From the NCBI RefSeq assembly GCF_023227765.1, contig NZ_JALKBZ010000008.1, positions 20,887-84,886 on the forward strand: a stretch of 64,000 bases of DNA, read 5' to 3'. Origin of the DNA: Fuchsiella alkaliacetigena. GTDB lineage: Bacteria; Bacillota; Halanaerobiia; Halobacteroidales; Acetohalobiaceae. Under the pieces are notes generated by a model. It was not told the DNA's origin, did not search any database, and saw only the letters and a list, made by a program, of their open reading frames with translations. Position 1 is the stretch's first letter. Each line of letters opens with the position of its first letter. The position numbers and the translations under genes were made by a program. Below are positions 52,994 to 61,792 of the stretch, piece by piece.

Positions 52994-54361
52994 ATGTTAA
53001 TTGGAATTTATTACAATTGGATTAATCCTCTTAAGGCAATGTCACATGAACGAAGTTATTGCTTAACAGCTGAAGCAAAGATGCAAGGATGTGAACTTGT
53101 TTTTTTTAAAAGATCTGATGTAGATTATATTAAAAGAACTGTTACAGGTTTTATAAGAGAAGATGGTGAGTGGACAAAAAAAACTTTTTCTTTGCCAGAT
53201 GTTTTAATAGACCAATTTCGTGTACTACCTAAAGAAATTAATCAGGGCATTCCAGAAGCTAAATTTTTAGCACATGAAGTACCTAGATTAAAGTTTGGTA
53301 TATATGATAAAGTTGATATGTATGATAAATTTAAAGAATCTAAAAAAATTGCTCAATATATTCCAGATTATGATATTATAAAATATGGAAATGAAATAAA
53401 AAAATATATTGAAAAATATGATCGTATTGTTTTAAAACCTAGAAATAGTTCACTTGGAAAGGGGATTGCTTATTTAGAAAAAAACGATGATATATATTTA
53501 GTTAAACAAAATAATAATATATATGAATTTAATGAAGAACAATTTGCTAACTTTATTAAAATGATTATTGATTTACCAGAAAGTTATTTTGTACAACCAT
53601 ATTTAGAATGTAGAACTAAATTAGGATATCCATTTGATTTTAGATTGTTAGTGCAGAGAAATGGTAGTGGCGAATGGAATATAGCTAAGATATATCCTCG
53701 ATTTGGAAGTAAAAAAACTATTGTGTGTAATGTTAGTAGCGGTGGCATGACTACAAATATTGATTATTTTTTAGTCAGTGAATATGGAAATGATAAAGCT
53801 AAAGTTATCAAAGAGGTTTTATCAGAATTGGCATTAGATATCACTAAATATACAGATGGACTATTTAGTTATACTCTTGATGAATTGGGTATTGACTTAA
53901 GCATAGATAAAAATGAGAAAATATGGTTGTATGAAGTGAATGCAGCACCTTTAAATACATGTTATGAATGGGATGGGGCAAGAAATCAAATTGCTTATGC
54001 TAAATACTTTGCTGAACAATCTAATAAAAGTAAATTACCAAAAAAGCTATGGCAGATGAGTAATAAAGTAAAGCAAGGTTTAAATTTTTTACTACAAGAT
54101 TTTGAAAAAAATAAAAAAGAATTTGATTATAAACTTTACTTTAAAATAAATAAAGCTTTTTCTAGTATTGAAGAACAATTAAAATCAAGATATATTTATT
54201 TGAAAGATGATGATTTTGAAGAATTAACTAATTTATTAAAAAAAGAACTGTTTAAATTGAAAGAAGTTAATAATCAATCTTATGAAAAATTATTATTTAT
54301 AAATGAAGTTTATCAAAAATGGCAACAAAGTTTTAAAGATAAATTATTTCAATTTGAATAA
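52994..54361 (+). CDS. YheC/YheD-type ATP-grasp protein, paralog 2
   Basis: The 455-residue paralog is collinear with its upstream neighbour and keeps VLKPRNSSLGKGI, QPYLECRTKLGYPFDFRLLVQ, and IDLSIDKNEKIWLYEVNAA, plus the helical C-terminal tail. It is visibly more AT-rich (many AAA and ATA codons). The start ATG is 18 bases after the stop of paralog 1. Active-site residues seem intact. Substrate unknown. Confidence 0.83.
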   Translation: MLIGIYYNWINPLKAMSHERSYCLTAEAKMQGCELVFFKRSDVDYIKRTVTGFIREDGEWTKKTFSLPDVLIDQFRVLPKEINQGIPEAKFLAHEVPRLKFGIYDKVDMYDKFKESKKIAQYIPDYDIIKYGNEIKKYIEKYDRIVLKPRNSSLGKGIAYLEKNDDIYLVKQNNNIYEFNEEQFANFIKMIIDLPESYFVQPYLECRTKLGYPFDFRLLVQRNGSGEWNIAKIYPRFGSKKTIVCNVSSGGMTTNIDYFLVSEYGNDKAKVIKEVLSELALDITKYTDGLFSYTLDELGIDLSIDKNEKIWLYEVNAAPLNTCYEWDGARNQIAYAKYFAEQSNKSKLPKKLWQMSNKVKQGLNFLLQDFEKNKKEFDYKLYFKINKAFSSIEEQLKSRYIYLKDDDFEELTNLLKKELFKLKEVNNQSYEKLLFINEVYQKWQQSFKDKLFQFE

Positions 54362-54399
54362 TTAAGTTGCTTTTTTAGGATAAGGAATGAGGTGATGTT

Positions 54400-55425
54400 A
54401 TGTTAATAGGAGTTTATACTTCAACAGGCAATCCTATTGAAGTATCCCCACAACATAGTTATTGTTTAGCATCTCAAGCAAAGATGCAAGGTTGTGAGGT
54501 TGTTTTTTTTGAAAGAAAAGATATAGATTATAATTCTAAAATAATTGAAGGAATAATAAGAAAAAATGGTAGATGGGAAAAGGAAATTTTCCCTTTTCCA
54601 GATGTAGTAATAGATGAATGTCTTACATTAGATAAAGAAGTTAATAAAGGTATTCAAGAAGCTAAAGTACTAATAGATAAAGTGCCTCGTATTAAATTTC
54701 CTACTTTAGATAAATTTGAAATATATAATAAATTTAAAAAGTCTAATAAATTAAGACAATATATACCTCCTTATGATATTATAAATAGTATATCTATAGT
54801 AAAACAATATCTAGGAGAATATAATAGAATTGTTGTAAAACCTATAAAAGGAATAAAGGGTAATGATATTATATTTATAGAAAAAAAAGATGATTACTAT
54901 TTAATTAAAAACCATACTAAAAGTCATAAGCTTAGTCAAAATCAATTTGATTATTTAATAAAAAAAATTATAGATAAAACTTATATTGTTCAACCTTATT
55001 TAGAATGTAGGACGAATTTAGATAGACCTTTTGACTTTCGTGTTCATGTTCAAAGAAATAGCACTGGAAAATGGTCTATTACTAAGATGTATGCTAGAGT
55101 TGGAAATAAAAAAAGTATTATAAGCAATCTTAGTCAAGGAGGAATGATTTCAAATATTGATTATTTTTTGTTTACTGAATTTGAAGACCAAGCAGTACAT
55201 ACGAAAGAAACCTTATCTAAAATCGCACTAAATATTGCCAAATATGCCAATAGTATTTTTAGTTATACTCTTGATGAATTGGGAGTTGATCTAAGTATTG
55301 ATAAGAACAATAAAGTTTGGTTATATGAAATAAATGGTTCTCCTGCATGTAGATTTCATAAATGGCAAAGAGCTAGAAAAACAGTTGCCTATGCTAAATA
55401 TATTATAAAAAATCAGAAGAAATGA
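54400..55425 (+). CDS. YheC/YheD-type ATP-grasp protein, paralog 3 (short, altered loop)
   Basis: The 341-residue paralog ends right after the ATP-grasp core (VDLSIDKNNKVWLYEINGS ... AYAKYIIKNQKK) and lacks the roughly 110-residue helical tail of the other two. Its glycine-rich loop reads VVKPIKGIKGNDI, so the GKG of the paralogs is replaced by GND, which may weaken nucleotide binding. Metal-binding Asp, Glu and Asn of the last motif remain. GAGGTGATGTT precedes the ATG. It could be a specialised or a decaying copy. Confidence 0.78.
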   Translation: MLIGVYTSTGNPIEVSPQHSYCLASQAKMQGCEVVFFERKDIDYNSKIIEGIIRKNGRWEKEIFPFPDVVIDECLTLDKEVNKGIQEAKVLIDKVPRIKFPTLDKFEIYNKFKKSNKLRQYIPPYDIINSISIVKQYLGEYNRIVVKPIKGIKGNDIIFIEKKDDYYLIKNHTKSHKLSQNQFDYLIKKIIDKTYIVQPYLECRTNLDRPFDFRVHVQRNSTGKWSITKMYARVGNKKSIISNLSQGGMISNIDYFLFTEFEDQAVHTKETLSKIALNIAKYANSIFSYTLDELGVDLSIDKNNKVWLYEINGSPACRFHKWQRARKTVAYAKYIIKNQKK

Positions 55426-55636
55426 AATTGCTTTACTAACGTTGCATTGTTAAAAATCAAAAACATCAAATAGTCTAAAACATTAAAAAACTGAAGCTAA
55501 ATTTAAAGTTTGAACCCAGTATTTTAATGAAAAACTTAACTATAAAGCTGGTCAGCCTATAAAATATTACAGTTCAAAATTAGTTCAATTTATTATTGCA
55601 ATTTAGGAATTTTAATTTTATTACTTCTGAATATAA
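55426..55636. other. AT-rich gap after the third ATP-grasp gene
   Basis: No gene is visible. Short pieces recall the intergenic repeat family (AAAACATTAAAAAACTG at about 55476, and AGTTCAAAATTAGTTCAA at about 55571), but no full arm is preserved. Confidence 0.35.
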
Positions 55637-55876
55637 CTAGAAGGAGGAAGCAGACTTCCAAGGACAAGATTTCTTAAAGATGGACCTTTGAAAGATATTT
55701 TTTATGATTATTCTATTCCAGATTTCATAGATGAAAAATATGTTAATTTATTAATAAGTACAACTAGCAAATCTTCGTATTTTTCTTTAAGTACAGCAAC
55801 TTATGTTGTTTGGGAGAATAAAGTACTAAAAAACCCTAATTTATCTTTTGTTGAAGGAACAGATATTATTTATTAG
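55637..55876 (+). pseudogene. Probable gene remnant
   Basis: An open frame runs from just after the TAA at 55634-55636 to TAG at 55874-55876. It reads GGSRLPRTRFLKDG, then PLKDIFYDYSIPDFIDEKYVNLLIS and on to FVEGTDIIY. GAAGGAGGAAG (55640) looks like a ribosome binding site, but no ATG follows; TTG 55688 is the first usable start and would give 62 residues. I did not recognise a family. It is most likely the tail of a lost gene. Confidence 0.35.
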
Positions 55877-55923
55877 TAAATATGTGTACAAGGATATAAA
55901 AGAAGCTAAATGGAGTGGTATTG

Positions 55924-56643
55924 ATGTCAAAAATTGCAGGTATTATTGGAGGGATGGGCCCAGAAGCAACATCTGATTTATTTTCAAAAATAGTTGAGTT
56001 GACTCCGGCAGAAAAAGAACAAGAAAATATTGAAATGATCATTTATAATAATCCAAAGATTCCTGACAGAACAGAAGCTATTCTCTTTGACGGAAAAGAT
56101 CCTTTCCAGCCAATATTGGGGATGGCTAAAAAGTTAGAAAAAATGGAAGTTGATTTCTTATTAATACCTTGTAATACTGCTCATTATTATTATCAACAAT
56201 TACAGGAGCATATTAATATACCAATTATCAATATGATTGAAGAAACTGCAAAAAAAATTTGTTATTCATCAAATAAAATTAATTCTGTAGGGTTGTTAGC
56301 TACTAAGGGAACAATAGAAACAAAGATTTATGATGATTGTTTTTCAAATTACAATATTGATATTTTAGTGCCAGCTGAAAGAGAGATTAAAGAAATTATG
56401 GATGTAATTTATACAATTAAATATGGAGAGAAAAAGGATATACATAAATATAAATTAAACTTAATAGCAAATGATTTAGTTAATAATGGAGCAGACTGTG
56501 TTGTACTTGGCTGCACTGAATTATCATTACTTTTTGACTCTAAAAGCTTCAACTATCCAGTTTATAATTCTCAAAATATTTTAGCTGAAAAAGCAGTGGA
56601 GTTAGCTTTTTATGATAACTTAAACTATGAAGTAGCCCCTTAA
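55924..56643 (+). CDS. Aspartate/glutamate racemase family protein
   Basis: The 239-residue protein has N-terminal AGIIGGMGPEATSDLF and the two catalytic cysteines in IPCNTAHYYY (near residue 83) and VLGCTELSLLF (near 197), as in cofactor-independent aspartate racemases. It interconverts L- and D-Asp or L- and D-Glu. It is not the cell-wall MurI type (which has a different N-terminus), so the D-amino acid may have another use. ATG 55924 lies five bases after GGAGTGG. It shares the AT-rich block with the ATP-grasp genes. Confidence 0.9.
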   Translation: MSKIAGIIGGMGPEATSDLFSKIVELTPAEKEQENIEMIIYNNPKIPDRTEAILFDGKDPFQPILGMAKKLEKMEVDFLLIPCNTAHYYYQQLQEHINIPIINMIEETAKKICYSSNKINSVGLLATKGTIETKIYDDCFSNYNIDILVPAEREIKEIMDVIYTIKYGEKKDIHKYKLNLIANDLVNNGADCVVLGCTELSLLFDSKSFNYPVYNSQNILAEKAVELAFYDNLNYEVAP

Positions 56644-56780
56644 TTTGGTTTTGAATTTACATAAATTTCTTTTAGTGATTATTTAAAATTAAAAAGCAAA
56701 GAAATTATATTTTAAATGCAGTAATTAGAACTATACTTGATTTAACTTAAGTTATATAGTTAATTTGGTCTTTTTTAAGG

Positions 56781-56808
56781 TTTAACTTTTTAGTTTTAAC
56801 ATCGATAA
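56781..56808 (+). promoter_or_regulatory. Candidate sigma-28 (SigD) promoter before fliD
   Basis: TTAA (56782-56785), 15 bases, ATCGATAA (56801-56808), comparable to the flgM and hag candidates and 44 bases from the fliD start. Confidence 0.4.
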
Positions 56809-56851
56809 ATTGATTGAAGTGCAATTACAATTAAATAATGAGGTGATCAAT

Positions 56852-58525
56852 ATGTCCTTTTACTTTGGAGGAATGGCTAGTGGTTTGGATACTCATCACA
56901 TGATTGAGCAGTTAATGCACCTAGAACAAGAGCCTGTTAGAAGGATGGAGAGAAATCAAGAAGAGATAAATGAACAGATTAGTGCTTTGCAAAGTGTAAA
57001 TAGCACTCTGGATAACTTTAAAAGAAAAATTACTGATTTAGAGGATGTTTTTGATAAAATAGGAGTAACTAGTAGTGATGAAGAGGTATTAACAGCTGCC
57101 GCTACTTCTTCGGCAGATCAAGGAGTCTATGAATTAGAAGTAACTCAGTTAGCTGAGGTAGAGCGAGTAGCTTCTTTGCAGCAGGAAGAAGGAATAGAAT
57201 TAGGTGAGGATGAAACTGCTAAATTAGTTATTGATGAAATAGAAATTACAATTGAAGATGGCGATGATTTGAGAACTATCAGAGATAAATTTAATGCTGA
57301 AGATATAGATGTTACTGCTAGTATAGTCGATAATCGCTTGATTTTCACTGGAGATGAACTGGGGACAGAGAATAGAATTAGCTTTGCTGATACTAATGAA
57401 GCTGTATTGGAATATCTGTTTGATATTGAAGACCTACTTGATGAAGACGGTTATATTGAAGCAGGGGCAGAGACTAGTGAAGGTTTTCAGCCTTTATTGC
57501 AAAAAGCCGAGGACTCAATTTTTACAGTTAATGGTTTAGAAGTAGTTAGAAGTGCTAGAGAAATAGACGATGTAATCGAAGGAGTCACTTTGGACTTAAA
57601 AACAACTGGCACTTCAACCTTAACAGTTGAGTTGGCCGAAGAGGAGATCAAAGATAAGATTAATGACTTTGTAAATACTTATAACTCTTTGCGGGATGAA
57701 TTAGCTAAAAAAGGTGGCAGAGAGGGAGTTTTGCAGGGTGATGCTACTTTGCGGCGGATAGAAAGCAATCTGTATAATAACTTATTTTATCCAGTAACTA
57801 CTATTAGTTCTACTGAAAGAATGAGTAGTAGTTTAGACTTAAATGGAGAATTAAATATAGACTTTGGCAGTGATACTTTAACTGTTAATTTTGATAATGA
57901 TCAAGGAGTAGTTCGAGGAGATCTGCTGGATTTGATTAAGGATAGAGCAGTTGAAAATGGACTTACTGTTGAGGCTGACGATGAACAGCTAACTGTTAAA
58001 AAAGACGATAGCATCTTAGGAAGCATAGAAATACAGTCGGGTAGTTTAGTTATTGACAGTAATAGCAGTCGGCCAGTAGACTTATCAACTAGTGATGATC
58101 GTATTTTAGAAGAGTTGAAACTAAATCCTAGTTTTAAAAGGAACTTCATTTCTGCTATAGGGATTTCAGCTGATCGTCATGGAGAGTTATCTGTGGATAA
58201 TAGTAGATTAGATGAATCTTTGGAGGAGAATTTAGATGATATAAAGCAGCTATTTACTGGAGTAGGTGGAGTTATTGAAAGGGTTGAAAGTGGAGTTGAG
58301 ATGGCTACTGATCGCTTTGATGGCTATATAGGTACTAGAATAAACAGTCTCGAGGGAAGAGTTAGAAGCATAGATGATAATATTGAAAGCTTAGATCGCA
58401 GATTAAGCATGCGAGAAGAGAGTTTAATTAGACAGTTTGGGAGAATGGAACAGGCTATCTCCAATATGCAAGGTCAGGGAGCCTGGATGTCTGCTCAGAT
58501 AGCTTCATTAGGCCTGCATTGGTAA
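56852..58525 (+). CDS. fliD: FliD, flagellar filament cap
   Basis: The 557-residue protein has the HAP2 N-terminus (FGGMASGLDTHHMIEQLMHLEQEPVRRMER) and the C-terminal part NFISAIGISADRHGELSVDNSRLDESL with the coiled end RLSMREESLIRQFGRMEQAISNMQGQGAWMSAQIA in parts. It caps the filament and guides flagellin polymerisation. ATG 56852 follows GAGGTGA. fliS follows. Confidence 0.94.
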   Translation: MSFYFGGMASGLDTHHMIEQLMHLEQEPVRRMERNQEEINEQISALQSVNSTLDNFKRKITDLEDVFDKIGVTSSDEEVLTAAATSSADQGVYELEVTQLAEVERVASLQQEEGIELGEDETAKLVIDEIEITIEDGDDLRTIRDKFNAEDIDVTASIVDNRLIFTGDELGTENRISFADTNEAVLEYLFDIEDLLDEDGYIEAGAETSEGFQPLLQKAEDSIFTVNGLEVVRSAREIDDVIEGVTLDLKTTGTSTLTVELAEEEIKDKINDFVNTYNSLRDELAKKGGREGVLQGDATLRRIESNLYNNLFYPVTTISSTERMSSSLDLNGELNIDFGSDTLTVNFDNDQGVVRGDLLDLIKDRAVENGLTVEADDEQLTVKKDDSILGSIEIQSGSLVIDSNSSRPVDLSTSDDRILEELKLNPSFKRNFISAIGISADRHGELSVDNSRLDESLEENLDDIKQLFTGVGGVIERVESGVEMATDRFDGYIGTRINSLEGRVRSIDDNIESLDRRLSMREESLIRQFGRMEQAISNMQGQGAWMSAQIASLGLHW

Positions 58526-58560
58526 TAAATATAACTAATTTTTTAGGAGGGTTATTGATA

Positions 58561-58977
58561 ATGACTACTAATCCGTATGAACAGTATAAGAATGCTCAGT
58601 ATGAAACTGCTAGTCAGGAACAGTTGGTAATTATGTTATATAAGGGTGCCGTCAAATTTGCAAATCAGGCCAAAAAGGGTTTAGAAGATGAAGACTACAC
58701 TTTAACTAATAACAAGCTACAAAGAGCTCAAGCTATTATTAGGCATTTACAGACAACTCTTGACCATGAACAGGGAGGAGAAATAGCCGATAACTTAGAT
58801 AGTCTCTATGACTATATGAATCGACGCTTAATTCAGGCTAATATTAGGAAAGATACTGAAATTGTGGATGAGGTAATTGATTTATTAGCTGATTTACAAG
58901 AAGCTTGGGAAGCAGCCTTTAAAAAGGTAAAGGGACAAAAAATGAGTGCTAGTGGAGAGATAAATGTTGAAGGCTAA
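58561..58977 (+). CDS. fliS: FliS, flagellin export chaperone
   Basis: The 138-residue helical protein starts TTNPYEQYKNAQYETASQEQLVIMLYKGAVKF, the FliS signature, and has NLDSLYDYMNRRLIQANI. It binds the disordered C-terminus of flagellin before export. ATG 58561 follows AGGAGGG. Its end overlaps the next gene by 14 bases. Confidence 0.95.
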   Translation: MTTNPYEQYKNAQYETASQEQLVIMLYKGAVKFANQAKKGLEDEDYTLTNNKLQRAQAIIRHLQTTLDHEQGGEIADNLDSLYDYMNRRLIQANIRKDTEIVDEVIDLLADLQEAWEAAFKKVKGQKMSASGEINVEG

Positions 58978-59473
58978 ACAAATAGTAACTAGTTTAACTA
59001 AAATTTATAGTTCTTATTTAGAACTTTGTCAGCAGGTATTAGCATTGACTTTGCAGCAGCAAAAGATATTAGCCGAGATTGAAATTGAAGACTCTGAAAT
59101 TGATTATCTTGGTCAGCTAGAAGAGCTACTGCAGGAGAAAGGAACTGTTATAGAAAAGCTTGCTGAGCTAGAAAAAAAAGTTCTTGTTCATCGGGAGGAT
59201 ATTATTAAAAAACAGAATTTAACTGAAGAAAACTGGTTGCTAGAGCTCTTAGAGAGTGAGCTGTCTACTGAGGAGTTAAAGGATATAGTAGCAAAATTAG
59301 TAAAGGTCAGTAGAAAGCTAGAGGCTACAGATGAAAAAAATCAAGAACTAATCCAGTCCAAAAGTAATCAAATAACAGAAGAGATTAAACAGATTAAACA
59401 GGGAGTAAAAATTAATAAATCATATAACTCTCGTTTAAGAATCCATTCCACTTATATTGATGATAAAAGCTGA
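58964..59473 (+). CDS. FliT/FlgN-like coiled-coil protein (putative export chaperone)
   Basis: The 169-residue product is nearly all helical, with IDYLGQLEELLQEKGTVIEKLAELEKK and long heptad stretches. The position right after fliS, overlapping it by 14 bases, is that of fliT (FliD chaperone) in many genomes. The style resembles the FlgN earlier in the cluster. Specific assignment needs a profile search. Confidence 0.65.
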   Translation: MLKAKQIVTSLTKIYSSYLELCQQVLALTLQQQKILAEIEIEDSEIDYLGQLEELLQEKGTVIEKLAELEKKVLVHREDIIKKQNLTEENWLLELLESELSTEELKDIVAKLVKVSRKLEATDEKNQELIQSKSNQITEEIKQIKQGVKINKSYNSRLRIHSTYIDDKS

Positions 59474-59477
59474 GCTG

Positions 59478-59499
59478 CTAATCATTTTTCGATTAGTTT
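59478..59499 (+). terminator. Weak hairpin before flaG
   Basis: CTAATC, loop ATTTTTC, GATTAG, then TTT. Only six base pairs, so read-through is likely. Confidence 0.35.
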
Positions 59500-59551
59500 C
59501 AGATAAAGAGTCAAGTTTGGTTCTAGAAAATAAAAAAGGGGGGATGAAAGG

Positions 59552-59938
59552 GTGAGGCTACCAGAAGTTAATAGCGGTGAACAAGCTAATTCAACAGCAA
59601 GGAGAAGAGATATACAAAGCTTTGAAAATGAGCAACTCGCTGAGGAGAGAATTGAAAGACAAGGGCAAGGTGATGAAATAGAACGGCGGATAGAGGAAGC
59701 CGAGGAAGAGCTAACCCGGGAAGAGTTTGAAGAAGGAATAGAAGCTTTAAATGATACTGTTCAATCTTTTCATGAAAACTTGGAGTTTGAACTTCATGAA
59801 ACAACTGAGCAAATGATGGCTAGATTAGTCGACTTAAGAGATAATGAAGTGATCAAAGAACTTCCTCCGGAAGAGGTATTGGATATGTTGGGCAAGATTA
59901 GAGAGATGGTAGGTTTGATTGTTGACGAAAGAATTTAA
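59552..59938 (+). CDS. flaG: FlaG family flagellar protein
   Basis: The 128-residue protein has a charged N-terminal half and a FlaG domain in the C-terminal half: LNDTVQSFHENLEFELHETTEQMMARLVDLRDNEVIKELPPEEVLDMLGKIREMVG in parts. FlaG influences filament length. GTG 59552 follows AAGGGGGGAT. It lies between the fliD-fliS block and a second fliD. Confidence 0.88.
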   Translation: MRLPEVNSGEQANSTARRRDIQSFENEQLAEERIERQGQGDEIERRIEEAEEELTREEFEEGIEALNDTVQSFHENLEFELHETTEQMMARLVDLRDNEVIKELPPEEVLDMLGKIREMVGLIVDERI

Positions 59939-60043
59939 CTGTTTATGATAATTTTTTTAAAAAAGATTGAAGTTTCAGCTTTAAAGCAGGACTGTAGTAA
60001 ATTATCTTGAAATTCATAGATATACAGGGGTTAAGATTTTCTT

Positions 60044-60080
60044 AAAAAGCCATTATCATGTCTGATAGTGGCTTTTATTT
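60044..60080 (+). terminator. Intrinsic terminator after flaG
   Basis: AAAAGCCATTATCA and TGATAGTGGCTTTT pair fully (one wobble) around TGTC, followed by ATTTAT. Confidence 0.88.
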
Positions 60081-60156
60081 ATATATTCATATAAATGGGA
60101 TTGTTAATTGGCAACGACTAATAGATGACTATTAAATTTTAAGGAGGGGATTTAAA

Positions 60157-61569
60157 ATGGTAATGTCAGTAGGTGGAGTTGGTAATGAGCAGATAGATCA
60201 GATGATCCACCAAGTTTTACAAGCTGAACAAGAATCACTACAAGATATGGATGCTCAAAAGGATGAGGTTCAAGAGCAGATTGAGGCTTTTCAGGAGATT
60301 AATACCACAGTTGATACCTTTAAGAGTACTACTCAAGATATAAATGAAAGCACTTTTGCTAATGTAGCACAAGTAGGGAATGAGGAAGTGTTGGCAGCAG
60401 TCGCTGCTGATGATGCTGAAGAAGGCATTTATGATGTTGAGGTAGATCAATTAGCTGAAGTTCATCGAGAAGCATCAGAGCAGCAAATAGGAGAAATAGA
60501 GGTTGGAGGAGAAATTACAGTTGAAAATATGGATGGTGATGAGTTGTTTGATGTTGGTGTGGATAGCGGAGATGAAGCTATTGATATCGCAAATGCCATT
60601 AACGAGGCTGCTGAAGATGCGGAGGAGGCTATTCAAGCTAGTGTAGTTGATGATAGAATAGTAATCGAAAGCTTAGAAACAGGTGAAGAAAATCAATTTA
60701 ATGTTGATGCAAATGGAGTTCAGCTAGAAGATGAAGAGAATTTAGAATTTGCTAATATTCAAGAAGGAGAAGATGCAGTAGTGGAGGTTGACGGGTTGGA
60801 AATCACCTCCAGCGATAACTTTTTGGATGATAATGAGATTGATGGTGTAGAAGTAGAACTGCTTGAAGAAGGTGAGACTGTAGTAGAGGTTGGCTCTGAT
60901 GAAGAAGGAATTAGAGAAAGTATTGAGGGCTTTGTTGAGAGTTATAATGCAGTAGTAGAAATGATTGATCTCTACCAAGATCCTCAGCAGGTAGAGGAGC
61001 TAGAAGATGAAGAGGGAGAAGGAGCAGAGGAAGTAGTAGAAGGTGGAATTTTGCAGGGTGAATCTACTTTGCGTACCATTCAATCTGCTTTATATGATAG
61101 TGTAGTCAGTCCAGTAGAAGGAGAAGATGGTGACTTGAGCTTATCTCAATTTGGAATTCAGGTTCAGGATGACGGTCGTTTGGCAATAGATGACCGAGGA
61201 TCATTTGGAGGAGAAGACTGGGGACAGACTCTTGATGAGGCTATTGAGAATGATCTAGATCAACTAGAGGAGATATTTACTAGTGAAGATGGAATAGTTG
61301 ATAGAGTTTCAGAGCAGGTGGGCCCGATTATTAATCCGCAAAATGGACAGGATAGCTTTATTGATACTAGAATAAATACTCTGGAAAGCGAGATTGATCA
61401 GATCGATGAAAATATTGAAAATGAACTGGATAGCTTAGAAAATCAAGAGCAGAGATTGCGGGATCAGTTTACTAATATGCAACAGATTCAAGCTGAAATG
61501 CAGAATCAGCAACAACAGATGGCCTCTTTGGGTGGTTCGGTAGGAATTAATGACCTGATAGGTGGATAA
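60157..61569 (+). CDS. Second, extremely acidic FliD-like filament cap protein
   Basis: The 470-residue protein has the FliD plan: N-terminal GGVGNEQIDQMIHQVLQAEQESLQDMDAQKDEV in parts; a central domain with VEVDQLAEVHREASEQQ; ILQGESTLRTIQSALYDSV; SQFGIQVQDDGRLAIDD; and the C-terminal coiled end DSFIDTRINTLESEIDQIDENIENEL in parts. Asp and Glu are strikingly abundant (for instance ELEDEEGEGAEEVVEGG) and Lys is very rare, the signature of haloadapted proteins. The typical FliD start (SGLDT) is replaced by GVGNEQ. AAGGAGGGG precedes the ATG, and it has its own terminator on each side. Confidence 0.82.
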   Translation: MVMSVGGVGNEQIDQMIHQVLQAEQESLQDMDAQKDEVQEQIEAFQEINTTVDTFKSTTQDINESTFANVAQVGNEEVLAAVAADDAEEGIYDVEVDQLAEVHREASEQQIGEIEVGGEITVENMDGDELFDVGVDSGDEAIDIANAINEAAEDAEEAIQASVVDDRIVIESLETGEENQFNVDANGVQLEDEENLEFANIQEGEDAVVEVDGLEITSSDNFLDDNEIDGVEVELLEEGETVVEVGSDEEGIRESIEGFVESYNAVVEMIDLYQDPQQVEELEDEEGEGAEEVVEGGILQGESTLRTIQSALYDSVVSPVEGEDGDLSLSQFGIQVQDDGRLAIDDRGSFGGEDWGQTLDEAIENDLDQLEEIFTSEDGIVDRVSEQVGPIINPQNGQDSFIDTRINTLESEIDQIDENIENELDSLENQEQRLRDQFTNMQQIQAEMQNQQQQMASLGGSVGINDLIGG

Positions 61570-61628
61570 AAATATAACAGCCAATGTCTTTGTAGATCAG
61601 TTCAGGCAGGTTTAGATTTATTTTATCG

Positions 61629-61654
61629 AATCGGGAGAGATCCCGATTTTTTTG
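61629..61654 (+). terminator. Intrinsic terminator after the second fliD-like gene
   Basis: AATCGGGA, loop GAGA, TCCCGATT, then a run of T. Confidence 0.92.
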
Positions 61655-61704
61655 TTTTTAACTCCTGTTGTACTTTATGCAACGGCTATGAGTTGTGTGC
61701 TATC

Positions 61705-61737
61705 AAAAAACTTGACGCTATCTGGTCAAGCTTTTTT
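61705..61737 (+). terminator. Second terminator-like hairpin
   Basis: AAAAAACTTGAC and GTCAAGCTTTTTT pair around GCTATCTG. Just upstream, GGCTATGAGTTGTGTGCTAT is a fragment of the P-type palindrome arm. Confidence 0.7.
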
Positions 61738-61792
61738 CTTTTAATTTTTCTAAAATTAGGCTATAATGAAAGCAAAGAAAGGGGGAAATTGT

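Noticed and set aside
60238..60978. Minus-strand frames inside the second fliD-like gene
   Set aside because: They result from the Glu/Asp-rich codons read in antisense; no supporting signals.
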